In this document: one piece after another, positions 50,849 through 62,875 of the stretch
Layout of the letters: every line of letters starts with the position of its first letter
Position numbering within the stretch: position 1 is the first letter of the stretch
From: Ornithodoros turicata
Lineage: Eukaryota > Arthropoda > Arachnida > Ixodida > Argasidae
Assembly: GCF_037126465.1 (NCBI RefSeq)
Contig: NW_026999454.1
Span: 124,001 to 188,000 of the forward strand
Direction: 5' to 3'
Length of the DNA stretch: 64,000 nucleotides
Translations under genes and position numbers: made by a program
The notes under the pieces: model-generated
The model's database searches: none
Told to the model about the DNA's origin: nothing
What the model saw: only the letters and a program-made list of their open reading frames with translations

Positions 50849-52850
50849 GTCAGTTGCAGTATCTGGACTTCTCATACAAGCCATATAGTTTTCTACACTT
50901 TTGTCACATATCTCTTGCTGTGCCTTGAAGGCGCACCAAACAGCTCGACGAACTTTCTCCAATTATTATGCTTCACGAAACAACGTGACTCACGATATCT
51001 AAATATACAATTCATTTACTTTTAGACAGCGTATTTACCACGAACAATGCCATTCAAATAGCATAATTCGCGCCAGTCTCTCCTTCATCCTTGGAACGGG
51101 GTCACCTCACCAAGTTCCATTGCAACGCATAGCAACGCCACATTCCAGGCGCTGGGGGTTGAGGAGATTTCGTTAATGACAGGCCCCACCGAGACAAGCT
51201 GCAGCTCGCGAAGGAACCGGTTGCAGGAACATCGTGGTGACCTCGCGGTGTAATACAGTACTGAAAACGTAATGCGCATACGAAATGCAACATTGGAGGC
51301 TTTTGGTACGGTTTGAACTGGCTATCTTGAGGACGACAAGTGGAAAGGTACTTAGAATTTACCTCAGTTATCGATATTACAACAAAATCTATGTATAAGC
51401 GTCCTGCATTCTGAATGGTTGATGGTGCGTGACGTCAGAGTGACGTGCGGCTATTGTCGCCAGGACATCGCAGAGTGGGGCATGAGCGCGAAAGAGTGCA
51501 GTTTATATTTTGTGGGTTTACAGCCGATATTTACTTTATTGCGACAGCAATTTTTGGAAAACGCTCACCGTCGGCAACGTATCACAATGCTGTTAAAAAA
51601 AGTGCACCTTGTATACATTTTTAGTGCCGCTTTAACTGCTGCGGCTACAGCTTTGTCAGATAAATATCGAGGTCTAGCTGCACCAGAATAGCAGAATGAT
51701 TACAAGACCAGCTCCAGTCTTTACACGTCGTCTACCGCTTTTGGAGTACAATTTTCGGTTATGTTTCTCGTTGAGTACCATATTTGGGTCCGCGGACCAG
51801 TGTTATTTCGAAACTAAGTAACGAAGCACCGCTAGACGTCACTGCAGTCAAGGGTAGCGCAAGGCTAGCAGATTTAAGAAGTAATGCGCTACCGGCACCG
51901 GCGAATACTTTGTGTTTTTTTTTCTGTACTATCGTAATTCAGGCATATCGCTTTCCAATATATCTAACAATAATTTACTACCAATTTTCCGTTAAGACAG
52001 CAGCATAAACATGGAGGAAGGAAACACAGGAGCGGCCGTTTCGAGCTGATTTCCGTGGTACCCCTCTAGCGGTCGCTCCTGTCAAAACCGCCATCACTTC
52101 CTGTCCACCACGTGGTCCTCTCTAAAGTTTCGGTTTGGCAACGCTTTGTTGCTCGCGCTACTTTTCATGCTTTTCCGAAGTCATTTACTCTTAAAATATC
52201 AGCACCACTGCGGAAACAACGTTTTGTTAACGTGTTCTTACGGCGTTTGCGGCTGTCGTTCAGCTCTGTCACGGGAATAACGTTTCATTCGTAAGCACGT
52301 ACTTGACCGGTTGTTTCGTACCCCTGTGTGTGAGAGAGTCATCTTGAATCGTCCCTTTGCAAGCTGGCGCTGTGCTATAGCTGCAGATTCAATTGATTTC
52401 CTCCATCATTGTACAAATTTGATTACTGGCATGCTTTACCACTTCAGCAACAAACACACAAAAGCGGCCACGTCGTCACACAAACATCGCTGCCGCGAAT
52501 GATGTTTCAAGTCCTGCGTGGTTGTCCTGTAGATACTGACAGGTCTTGTAGTAGAAGGGTAAACCAAGAGTAAACCTCCGAACACACAAAAATAAAGCTG
52601 GACGCGCGGCGTTCATCACAATGCAGATACCTGAACTGCAAGACAATCACGACTCCCGTCGTCTGCTTTGGGGGCTGGCCAGCGCATGCTCTTGGGGCCA
52701 CGTGAGCGGTCACGTGGTATACAGGAGCATCCCAGAATGCAGTGCGAAGCTGGCACGCCGGTCCCAATGGCAAAAAGTTGGAAGGGCCACTACTGTGTTT
52801 TCTTCCTCCATGAGCATAAAACTCACGACAATAGCCAATATTTATTATTT
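50849..52850. other. intron or downstream sequence, no gene recognised
   Basis: No conserved coding motif was found. Short frames lack domains, and scattered T- and A-rich patches are present. If the phospholipase B-like gene continues, this is intronic. Confidence 0.4.
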
Positions 52851-52854
52851 GTAG

Positions 52855-53035
52855 CGATGTACGAATATTCGAATTTATACCGAAATCGAAACTTCGACAA
52901 TCGAAATCGAAATTTATATCGAAAAATACCGAAGCGAATAATTCGATTCTATTTCCTAATCGAATACGGAATTCTATATTCGAATTTCGAATGGAAAAAG
53001 GATAACGAGGATAATGAGCGCTACTTCATATTCTG
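52855..53035. repeat. hAT-like transposon end rich in ATTCGAAT/CGAAATCGAA motifs
   Basis: The segment starts TAGCGATGTACGAATATTCG and continues as reiterated TCGAAATCGAAA and ATTCGAAT motifs. The start resembles the TAGTGATG-type hAT end at 21577. A matching second end and target duplication were not found. Confidence 0.4.
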
Positions 53036-53714
53036 ACAAGGGCGTTCCGAGAGGGGGGCAAGAAGAAGGGGCAAGAGGGGATCCCCTCTGGAGCTGCAAC
53101 ATCACCGCGTGTGGGAATTCCCCGCGTTTTACTCGCGAGTCGTCATTGTCAGGTGCCGTCATAATAATCTGAATCTTATCCTGCATATCAGACGCTTCGG
53201 TTGTTGCCATTCCAGTGTCTATTGGTTGGACGCTTTGCCTCCCCTTGGATGCTTTTCGCGCTCCCCCGACAAAAATCCTGGGAACACCCATATATTCTGG
53301 CCGGGGTGAAGCTGATATGACCCACTGAAAGTCTGAAAAATCCAACTCCCAAAATAAACTTTCAAAATAAATCTTTTTTTCCCCTGGGCGTCTAAATAAA
53401 CCGGAAAAAAATCTAGCAAAATTAGCCCTTCGAAATAATTTTTTCAAAATCCACCCTCTCTGATTGGTACTTGACGGAAGTTACCTACATCCGCGTCGGA
53501 GTTCGCTCTTGGAATGAACTTGAACGCCATGATCAGGTCATGACTACGTTCTGAGAAAGTACTCCCGGTTTAGAAGAATAGCCTCGTTCGCAGCTCAACA
53601 CAGAAATGTGTGCGTTGTCCCTGTATTCATACGCTTCGTGCTCTGCACTTTGAAACTGGATATTTCGATTTCCTCAATCATTATTAGAAGGAATATGATC
53701 AATTATGGTCAGTG

Positions 53715-53870
53715 TTGTATGTAACGCCGTTACAGTAACCGATACATTTTTCGGTATCGGAGTGCGGATCGCGATATGTTTTTAAATCGGTATCAGAAAA
53801 GCATTTCCGTTACAGATTTACGGTAACGCGATCTCCGTATCGTTACCGATACCGATACTTTTTTAGTGGC
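53715..53870. repeat. hAT-like end with ACCGATACCGATAC motifs
   Basis: It begins CAGTGTTGTATGTAACGCCG and contains GTAACCGATAC, TCGGTATCGG and CGTTACCGATACCGATAC. Similar GATACCG motifs occur at 38020-38130. Such ends are common for hAT elements but the mate is missing. Confidence 0.4.
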
Positions 53871-54739
53871 CCACACTATCTTCATTGACCATATTTCTTA
53901 CTCTGATTCATTGGCATTCGTCCGCCTAGCTCTCGACAAGAAGCATATGGACACGCCTACGTGCTCTGTAACGGGAATTATACCAAATACATGTTCGCTT
54001 TTTTTCTTCGAACCTGGAGGAAATAGAGAGGCTGCGCTCAAGAAAAGAGTTGAGGTCAACGAACATAAGTCAAGTCCTTGACAGTGCGCACTGCGAAGCT
54101 GCCGTGTCGTTCACACATACTGTGGTATATTTATTATTTATTTATTTCAATATACTACAAATCCCACTTGGGATCCAGGTAGGAGTGGAAAATTATATAG
54201 ACACAAAAAAACCAACACTGTAACAAAGGATACAAAACACAAACAACAGACAGCTTAATATTGTAACTTCGGATCAGAAGAACAGTCTCTGAAGAAGAAC
54301 CGCTTCTTCGAAGCAGACGACTGCCGGTATGAAGTTTTAAATAAGTAATGAAAGTAGATCGAATAAAAAATGAGCAAAAATGTATGTATAAATAAAATGC
54401 AATTATATAACGCAAAATCCTACGTATAAGGGTCGTCCTTCTTGCTATTTTCTTGGTATCACGGTCTTAACTAGGCCTAACGTTAGTGACGAAACATCCC
54501 ATTTTCTCATAAATAATGATGGCGGAGCGAAAGTTGAAGCTGATTTTTGCAGATGCGCACATAAGGATATATGGTCACAGTATGAAATCAAAGTAGTCTG
54601 TGGAAATTTTTTGTCACAAAATCTCCCGTTCGCCGTTCCAAGTACCATCCTCCATCTTGGAGAAAATTTGGTGTCATGGCAGCTCCTCTCTGGCATGGCA
54701 GCCTGTTTTTTAGGCTCCTCCTAATGGCCAGACTCCCTT

Positions 54740-54835
54740 TGTCATACACGCCACTGACTAGTTGCTGTTGCCTGTCGTCGTCGTCGGTAAGGAAGCGAAA
54801 AAGTGAAACCCCGGGAGTTTTTCTGCTATTACGAG
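54740..54835 (-). pseudogene. THAP-domain-like fragment
   Basis: The minus-strand frame reads NSRKTPGVSLFRFLTDDDDR followed by QQQLVSGV. THAP domains have xxGxSxFRFPxDxxxRxxWxxAI after the first two Cys. The Cys pairs are not preserved in this frame, so it is a relic at best, possibly from a P-like element related to 24643-26207. Confidence 0.35.
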
Positions 54836-55269
54836 TACTATACCTTGGATTGAATAAAGGCAGTTGAAGTATGCAACTGTGCGTATGTTTGTGTTGTGTT
54901 TGTATGTTCATTGCCCCATCTACTACTACGTTCCTATATTACTGCACCACTTTGCAACCTAAAACGGCCTTGCATAACACCGCAGACTTGCTTTCCATAC
55001 CGGAGACCGCTTAGAATTCGCGCAGTAATAAGAAAGCAAACGGCAAGCAAACAACGAACTCAATGAAACTCTCAAACTAAAAGCATGTAGATACACACGT
55101 ATGTACAGATGGGCGGGCTTCGGTACACATTTGTCGTAGAGTGAGTGCCAAAAGGTGTTCATTTCCTCCATCGGCTCTTTTTTTCTTTTTTCTTTTGCCG
55201 ACAGCAGCGCAAGTGACGCTGTGCATTCGTTGGTGCGGCGAGGACTCACAGCTGTCTCATGGGGTAGTC

Positions 55270-55450
55270 TCGAACTACAGGTTTTCCCGTCGTATTTAAT
55301 CCGTATATCGCGGAATTTAATCCTTATACCGTGGAATTTAATCCTCATGCCGCCACTTTTAATCCTTATACCGTGGGATTTCATCCTTCTTTTAAATTTA
55401 ATCCTCGTGTATGCTACCAATTTTAATCCTTATGCGGTGAAATTTGATCC
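55270..55450. repeat. TTTAATCCTTATACCGTGGAA-type motif array
   Basis: About seven imperfect ~20-25-bp units such as GGAATTTAATCCTTATACCG occur in a row. They resemble in style, but not in sequence, the GGCCGAAAA and TTCGATCAAA arrays of this window. Confidence 0.65.
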
Positions 55451-55527
55451 TAAATTTTCAGGGTGACTTTTCATTATTCTTTTCACTACAATGCGACAGT
55501 GTGGGATTACCTGTACGATTTATGACA

Positions 55528-55860
55528 GGGGGGAGGGAATATGTTTATTAAGAAAAAAAGAAAGGAAAGGTAAGCCAGGCAAAGAGCCGGCTTGCTATTC
55601 CGAAGAAAAAGGGAAAAGGGGAAGGGGAAAACGAAAAAGAAAAGGAAGGAGAACGAAAAAAACAAAAAGGGGAATCAAAAAAAGAAAAGGAAGGAAAAAG
55701 AAAAAGAAAAAGGGGGAATAGAAACACAGGAAGGAAAGAAAAACAAAAAGCAACAAAAAGAAAGGAAAGGGAAAGAAAACAAGAAACAAAGAAAAGGAAA
55801 AGGAAAGAGAAACAAAAAGAAAGGAAAAGGAAAGAAAGAAAGAAGAGAATAAACACTAGC
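55528..55860 (-). mobile_element. LINE 3' end, minus strand, with long purine tract
   Basis: On the plus strand GGGAGGGAATATGTTTATTA is followed by AAGAAAGGAAAGGTAAGCC, GGCTTGCTATTCC and then about 240 bp of almost pure A/G. Reversed, this is the same terminal order as 26290-26580: a pyrimidine tract, then GGAATAGCAAGCC, CTTTCC and AATAAACATATTCCC. The polypurine run gives Lys/Arg-rich frames that are not proteins. Confidence 0.6.
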
Positions 55861-55975
55861 ACAACGTTACATGCAGTTCACGAGCCCTGAGACTCGGAGA
55901 GAACAGAGGAGAGCGGCAGTGGTTGGGGTGCAAGACGGGGCCAAGAAGAGCGGCCAACCAAAAGTCGTTACAGCC

Positions 55976-56755
55976 AATGATTTATGACAGGTTTTGCATT
56001 GTAGTGCATTCTAGTGCACAGAGCAGTCGTAGTCACAAAAAGACCCGAAAAGAGAAAAAGACCATTTCGAGCTGCAAACCAGAGAATTCTCACAACAGGT
56101 CATAGATTATGTAGGTAGTCTTATAATATCCTTTAGTTGTGCAAAGAATAGTCGTATTCATAAAATCAATTTGTAGCTACAAACCAGGAAATAGTCATAC
56201 CAGGTCATACACAATCAAGGCATCTTAAATTATCCAATGGTAGTTCAAATAGTGCTCATAGTCATAAAGGGTCAATTTATAGTTGTAAACAAGGAAATAG
56301 TCATAAGTCATAGACCATGCAGGCAGTCCCATACTATCGCATATTATTTCATTTACCTGAGATAGTTACAAAAAGTCAATTTATAGCTGCAAACGAGGAA
56401 ACAACCATTATGCTCATAAACATTGCAGGTAGTCCCATACCATCCCATAGTAGTGCACGGAGGAGGCATAGTCACAAAAAGTCAATTTATAGCCATAAAC
56501 AAGGAAACCATCATAACAGGTCGTGCAGGTAGTGCAGTACTATCCCATTGTAGTGCATAGAGCAGTCATAGTCATAAGAAGTCAGTTTATAGCCCTAAAC
56601 AAGGAAATAGTCATATCGGGTCATAAATCGTGCAGGTAGTCCCATACTATCACAGTAGTGCATTGAGCAGTGATAGTCACAAAAATACCATTTATAGGCG
56701 TAAACAAGGAAATACTCATAACGTGTGATATATGATGCAGGTAGTCCGACTATTT
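55976..56755. repeat. minisatellite, period about 100-107 bp, about 7 copies
   Basis: The unit contains GCAGGTAGTCCCATACTATC, TAGTGCATAGAGCAGTCATA, AAAGTCAATTTATAGC and AAACAAGGAAATAGTCATAA. Unit starts are visible near 56109, 56211, 56318, 56424, 56524, 56630 and 56734. Copies are 80-95% alike by eye. Confidence 0.8.
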
Positions 56756-56805
56756 TCTAGAGAGCTGGCCTGAGATTTTCCCTCTCCCTCGCGCGCCCCG
56801 CCCAA

Positions 56806-56838
56806 CCTCCTATTGGCGCGCTCCGCGCCAATAGGAGG
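56806..56838. repeat. perfect 15-bp hairpin
   Basis: CCTCCTATTGGCGCG and CGCGCCAATAGGAGG are perfect inverted copies separated by three bases. They contain a CCAAT box in each direction. It could be a promoter element or the relic of a small inverted repeat. Confidence 0.6.
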
Positions 56839-57126
56839 ACGCGTGAGCGGCGTCGGCTGAGTGCCATCTGGGGGCAGAGGTTCGAACGTAGACGGGGACG
56901 TGCTTTTGGCGATGCTACATCCACTGGGTCGTTCCATACACCACGGCTCTTAGTTGGCCCGTGAGATGGCGCTGCTCGATCTGTGACCACGAAAATGGTC
57001 GGCGATAAGTACTGAGTCATTGTCCCATTTCTGTCTCTCTCTCTTTTTTTTCTGTTTTCGTGGAATGAATTGACAGATTTTGACGGCTCCTGTGTTCGCT
57101 TGCTTTTGCTGTTAATAAACGTTTCA

Positions 57127-57480
57127 TGTTCGCGTCCTTGAGCGATGCCCGCGTTTGTTTGTTTTTGCTTTTAATGAACGTTTTATGATGGCTTGTTTTT
57201 GCTTTTAAACGTTTTATGATAGGCGTCCTTGAGCGATGCCCGCGTTTGTTTGTTTGTTTTTGCTTTTAATGAACGTTTTATGATGGCTTGTTTTTTTTAA
57301 CGTTTTATGATAGGCGTCCTTGAGCGATGCCCGCGTTTGTTTGTTTGTTTTTGCTTTTAATGAACGTTTTATGATGGCTTGTTTTTTTAACGTTTTATGA
57401 TAGGCGTCCTTGAGCGATGCCCGCGTTTGTTTGTTTGTTTTTGCGTTTAATGAACGTTTTATGATGGCTTGATTCATTGC
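57127..57480. repeat. tandem repeat, period about 91 bp, four units
   Basis: The unit GCGTCCTTGAGCGATGCCCG, GTTTGTTTGTTTTTGC and GAACGTTTTATGATGGCTTG starts near 57132, 57223, 57315 and 57405, with a diverged fifth near 57507. The inverted equivalent enters the window end at 63890-64000. Confidence 0.8.
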
Positions 57481-58628
57481 CTGTTAGGCGCGGACTTCGA
57501 ATGGCGCGTTTGCGGCGTCCTTGATGGTGCCCGCGTTTGTTTGTTTTATTAAATATATGGAACACGCGTTGTTAGAGTGATCTTGATAAGACGTCCGCGA
57601 AATCGTTGCGCCCGTGTTTGGGTGATAGTAGGGCGTTCTTTGGCGTGTGTGTGTGTGCCTTCCCTTTTATTGAGCATGTCATGCGATTCGTGTGCGATGC
57701 GCTGTGGACCGGGACACGGCCGGTGAGAGGTATACCCTATTTTTGTTTCTTTGTCGTTTCGCAGGACAATGCGTCATTATAGACTGTTTCCCTCTGCGTT
57801 TTTTCCCTCTGTTTCATACCCCCTTTTTGTCTTCACTGCGTCATGCGACACGTGTTGTTACGAAAGGAATTTGATGCGATGCCATGCCCGTGCCGTTTTT
57901 GTGCGTATGTTTAGATAATGCCGACAGAAGACTCTGGTTCTTTTTTCCCTTTTACTGAACATGATGCCACACATGTTGTTACAGAAGGACTTTGACGAGA
58001 CGCCCAGGCCGTTTTGTGCATATGTTTGGTAATGCTGGCTAATGACGAAAGAAGACTACTTTTTTGATGGTTTCTTTCATTAAACTTTTGATGGCACCGT
58101 ACCGCTGTCAATCGACTGGGCGCGCATCATCTTTATATGTGAAACCAGGAGACGCATGCAACTGACCACAGCAGGCTGCGAAATTAATGCACATGACATT
58201 TATTACAAGGAACTGCATGGACAGGCTTTTGTTGGCGATGACAACAGTACATGTGGTCGATGGCGGTCCTCTGAAACCCGTGCCGTAGTGCCTCGGTAGT
58301 GGAGTACACTGTTGTTTTTATATGCTGTAGCATATCATGATGCGTGCTCATGCAAAATGACATCCGACTGTCATTTTATAGGATTAATGGTTCCGGAACA
58401 TTTCATCCAACGTCGTTTGGTCGAAAGCCGTTTGATCGAACGCGGGACATTTGGTCGAAAGCCATTTGATCGAACGCCGTTTGATCGAAACGGCAGCGGT
58501 CGTTTGATCAATTTTTTTATTGGTTCGCTTGTAGCGTTGATGTAACAAAAAACATGAAGAAAAACAACAGAAAGCGTCAGTCCTAGATGCTGTTATCCTA
58601 AGGAATATTTAACTCTGTGTAATACGCT
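57187..58628. repeat. left arm of second large inverted repeat
   Basis: The arm is the reverse complement of 61701-64000. The inner end GTAATACGCT (58619-58628) matches AGCGTATTAC at 61701-61710, and ATGGCTTGTTTTTGC at 57188 matches the last bases of the window. The true outer end may lie further left (down to about 57040) and cannot be set because the partner leaves the window. It contains the 91-bp tandem units and a TTTGATCGAA array at 58408-58510. Confidence 0.8.
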
Positions 58629-58789
58629 TGCCCATATACACATTCCTCATCTTAACACACTTTTTCGCACCCAGAAAGCGGTCCAAGGGCCTGGGTTGTT
58701 CACCCTCTCACGTTCGACAACTTGATAGGTTTTTCCTCTCTGACAGATAGTGACTAAAAATGGCATACATGCCTTTCACCGCTAGTATC

Positions 58790-59420
58790 CCAACACTTTG
58801 TCAACTAATAAACAACTTTGACAAATAAATAAATAAATTACACTCTTGAATGGTTAATTCGCGTCGGACGTGGACAAATTTTAACAAGGTATTTTTAATG
58901 TTTGTAGTCAATAACTGACATTGTATAGGAGAAAGAAGTTTTAGTTTATTTACTTTGCGCCGATATGTGCAAGCGAATCTAAATTTGGTTCTTGCAGCAT
59001 ACATGGAACCGAAGAAGTCCCTCGAAACCCAGACAATATAAGCCGGGGAGGTTGTCTTTGTAGTTTGTATACTTTTTCCTTCTTCTTCTTTTTCTTTTTT
59101 TTTATCGTGTGCATGTGTAGGGATTTCAGACTGCAGATGCATACTCTAACCAAGGTTGAACTAAGGTTTTATATGGCTGTTAATTTAGTATCATTATTTT
59201 GTACCATGACGAAACTTCCTTCTTAGCATCCACAGACTTCGAGTGGCTTTCGCGCACATATGGCTATCCCATTTCAGATGGTTCCCTTTAAATTTGTCGC
59301 CAACAATGAAAGGGTGCCCAGAAGAGGCACAGACTATCGGCTGCTCGCAACCTGAGGCCATTTGCTTCAATATGTGTCCTACGGTTCGCCGGATTCTTCC
59401 GCATTATTCTATTCGGCTGT
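58790..59420 (-). pseudogene. CR1/L2-type LINE reverse transcriptase remnant
   Basis: On the minus strand 59112-59181 reads YKTLVQPWLEYASAV, followed by a stop and NPYTC. Downstream is a segment with GFRGTSSVPCMLQEPNLDSL, which fits the D-(y/h)-x-x-x-SSVTxMLxxLxWxxL region after the RT domain. Same family, orientation and flanks as 49480-49910. Confidence 0.65.
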
Positions 59421-59596
59421 GCTGTTCGTGAATGACAAATATCTGCAAATAACCAGAGGTCTCCCCTGTTTAGTTAAAAAAAAGCAAGAAAAAAAAGAAG
59501 AAGCAGAGGACACTGATTGCCTGCTTCCGTATGCTCGAGTCAAAAGTTACAGAAAAGAGGTGCTATAAGGACACGCTGCGAGCTTTGAACTCCCTT

Positions 59597-59670
59597 CGAA
59601 CAAATGTCTTTCGACCAAGCGGCGTTCGATCAAACGGCGTTCGATCAAACGGCGTTCGAACAAACGGGCG
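59597..59670. repeat. TTCGATCAAACGGC-type motif array
   Basis: Four to five units of CGGCGTTCGATCAAAC lie just downstream of the LINE relic, at the same relative place as the array at 50172. The sequence then continues AACGGGCGGACACCGGAG. Confidence 0.65.
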
Positions 59671-59699
59671 GACACCGGAGTGGTTATAGGAATGGCCCG

Positions 59700-61000
59700 A
59701 TATGGATCAAACGTCGCATGCCGATATCCCGTTAGATAACCCCCCCAACCCTTTTATAACCACCAGCTTAGCGCCGATATCAACATGTTGGAAATCAGTG
59801 CTTTGTCGGCGGATAAGTGAGTGACAGAGGACGAAGCATCAGAGATAAAACGTGAAATTTAATTCAGTTAACTTCCCCACGCGCAAACAGCTTTGAGATC
59901 ATGTATCAGCGTCAGCCTTTTCTACATTCAGGATATGATTGCGCGATTGTTGCGAATATTTGCATTGTTGCGATTGCGAAGAACTGCAGAACACGCCTTC
60001 GCCAAGAACCTAAAGTGTCGATAAACTGATTCTAACATAACAACAATAATAACGTCTAAAATGCTAATACGCCAATTCTAACGTCTATTATACCCACACT
60101 ATAATTCTAACATGACCTAACGTCTAAAATGCCAGCAGACTAATTCTAAACTGATCTAACATGTAGTATATAGTATAGTATAGTATAGTAATATAGTATA
60201 GTAATAATAATAGTAGTAATAATAATATAGTAAATATATAGTAATAGTATAGTATAATAGTGCATATCCCTCTTGTATCATGAAGCGTAGCAATGTATAT
60301 ATCACTCCTCACAGCCTCATAGATTGTAAATAGAGGCGCTGTCCATGTACTGACCCTTCCACGTCGTATTAAATTTTCCTACAACAGTAAACATCTAAAA
60401 TGGTGGCAAATTGATTCTAAAGCGCGGACCCCATAACAAGCGACACCCGATGCGCTGCAGAATTTGTCGCTGTCGCGTCTGGTCATGGCGCGACTTCCTG
60501 GTCCATTTGAGCAGCGACATTTCGTCGCCGAGAAATGATGTTTTTGGAGAAGCATTGCTTATTTTATTCGAGCTAAGTTGTAAATTGCCATAAATATACC
60601 AAAAATAGTATTTCATTCGTCAAAACGAAGAGAACTTGTAATGAAGGTGCTATGTAATATTTGCCGTAACGCAGTGGCGCTGTTAAGTTCCCAACGCCCC
60701 GCCCACTTCTTCGTCTGCTACTTTTGTTGGTTGCCCTCTCCACCCTTTCCCTTGCCCACGCGTTCAGTTCTTGTTTCACGCCGTCAAATCTAGCTGGTTT
60801 TGTCAAACAACAGGCAACGAATTCAGCGACATGCTACAAATATCTACTGGGAGTAGATGCAGAAATATTCAGCCGCGACTGAGCTTTTTTGACGCTCGTG
60901 TGGCGGCAGTGACGTCGATTTTGTCGCTTCTCGCGTGTATCTGCCGCGTGTCGCTTGTTATGGGATTCGGGCTTAACAGTGAGCAGTTCTCCGACGGGCA
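59700..61000. other. central region of second inverted repeat, no gene recognised
   Basis: Contains reiterated TAACGTCTAAAATG motifs (60050-60135), a TAGTA-rich microsatellite and unassigned single-copy-looking sequence. No domain-bearing frame was found. Confidence 0.4.
60163..60262. repeat. TAGTA/AATAATAG microsatellite
   Basis: About 100 bp of TAGTATAGTATAGTA and AATAATAGTAG repeats, purely A/T with periodic G. Confidence 0.85.
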
Positions 61001-61009
61001 ATTGTCTGG

Positions 61010-61110
61010 TGAGCAACTGACCGGTGGCGTTCTATGAAACTGCATTCGATAAAATGGCGTCGATGAAACGTCGTTCGACGAACCGGCGTTCGATGAAATG
61101 GGCGGACACC
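61010..61110. repeat. TTCGATGAAA-type motif array
   Basis: Units CATTCGATAAAATGGCGTCG, ATGAAACGTCGTTCGACG and CCGGCGTTCGATGAAATGGG precede GCGGACACCCGA. The same GCGGACACC extension follows the array at 59597-59670, so both are one repeat family. Confidence 0.55.
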
Positions 61111-62353
61111 CGATATGCTTGCTTTGCTTTTCTCTCTGCGCCGTGGTACGCAAGAGGCAAATAGGCGCATCCCAAACTAACGAAATCATAACAGACATCA
61201 GTCCAGCGTCCTTACGGTCCAGTACGTACATCAAGTGTACTACAGGAACTCACGGCAACAGGACATCGGAGGGAGTTATAAAGTTTGAGATAGGACGAGC
61301 TTAAAAAGAACACAACTAGGCACGTGCTATACTTGAGCATACAATGGAACCAAGAATTCGTTCTATTCTTTCCTCTTAAGCCGTTCTGACCTCTTATCTT
61401 TGCATAACGAACTTTTTGTCACTGAACTTTGTGTTGTGAAGTCCGTGTTTGGGTCGCTCAGTGAATGCGGATTATTCTCCTACAAGGAGAAAAGAGGGGT
61501 CAAAACGCCGAAAATGGTGGGTGGTTTACGCGGAACCGGCGCTTTCTTTGTTTCAGTATCCCTTCAGCTTCTAGACCTCGGCAGCGTAGCGAATTGTAGT
61601 CCACCGTTTCCGGTCTGAACTGGTGACGTGCAATGGCGTATGTGCCCGCAATGTTCTTGAACATTCCGTCCCACACAGTCGAAATGTCAGGCCATTAGAT
61701 AGCGTATTACACAGAGTTAAATATTCCTTAAGATAACAGCATCTAGGACTGACGCTTTCTTTTGTTTTTCTTCTTGTTTTTTGTTACATCAACGCTACAA
61801 GCGAACCAATAAAGAAATCCATCAAACGACCGCTGCCGTTTCGATCAAACGGCTTTCGACCAAACGACGTTCGATGAAATATCCCGGAACCATTAATCCT
61901 ATAAAATGACAGTCGGATGTCATTTTGCATGAGCACGCATCATGATATGCTACAGCATATAAAAACAACAGTGTACTCCACTACCGAGGCATTACGGCAC
62001 GGGTTTCAGAGGACCGCCCTCGACCACATGTACTGTTGTCATCGCCAACAAAAGCCTGTCCATGCAGTTCCTTGCAATAAATGTCATGTGCATTAATTTC
62101 GCAGCCTGCTGTGGTCAGTTGCATGCGTCTTCTGGTTTCACATATAAAGATGATGCGCGTCCTGTCGATTGACAGCGGTACGGTGCCACCAAAAGTTTAA
62201 TGAAAGAAACCATCAAAAAAGTAGTCTTCTTTCGTCATTAGCCAGCATTACCAAACATACGCACAAAACGGCCTGGGCGTCTCGTCAAAGTCCTTCTGTA
62301 ACAACATGCGTGGCATCATGTTCAGTAAAAGGGGGAAAAGAACCAGAGTCTTA

Positions 62354-62508
62354 TCCCAAGCAGCACAATGTACTGAAAGCCGAGTGCAATAGGGGTGGAC
62401 GGGTAGGTGGAAGGCCTTGAACAGACTCGTGAAACTAAGGAACATTGATAAAACACATACCGTCCACCCCTACTGCACTCGACTTTCAGTACATTGTGCT
62501 GCTTGGGA
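62354..62508. mobile_element. 155-bp hairpin MITE inserted in the right arm
   Basis: It starts TCCCAAGCAGCACAATGTAC and ends in the complement GTACATTGTGCTGCTTGGGA. The inverted termini extend over about 50 bp and leave a short loop. It is absent at the matching place in the left arm, near 57915-57935. A clear target duplication was not seen. Confidence 0.7.
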
Positions 62509-62875
62509 TGTAGGCATTATCTAAACATACGCACAAAAACGGCACGGGCATGGCATCTCATCAAATTCCTTTCGTAACAACACGTGTCGCATGACGCAGT
62601 GAAGACAAAAAGGGAGTATGAAACAGAGAGAAAAAAAAAACGCAGAGGGAAACAGTCCATAATGACGCGTTGTCCCGCCAAACGACAAAGAAACAAAAAC
62701 GGGGTATACCTCTCACCGGCCGTGTGTGGGTCCAAAGCGCATCGCACACGAATCGCATGACATGCTCAATAAAAGGGAAGGCACACACACACACACACGC
62801 CAAAGAACGCCCTACTATCACCCAAACACGGGCGCAACGATTTCGCGGACGTCTTATCAAGATCACTCTAACAAC

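Noticed and set aside
51085..51293. GPT/FQ-like motifs near 51.1 kb as the missing phospholipase B-like C-terminal exon
   Set aside because: The GPT occurs in a plus frame without the family's surrounding residues or proper splice sites, and the rest does not match.
55548..55862. Long frames in the purine-rich tract as proteins
   Set aside because: Low-complexity Lys/Arg or Phe/Ser repeats from an A/G tract at the end of a LINE.
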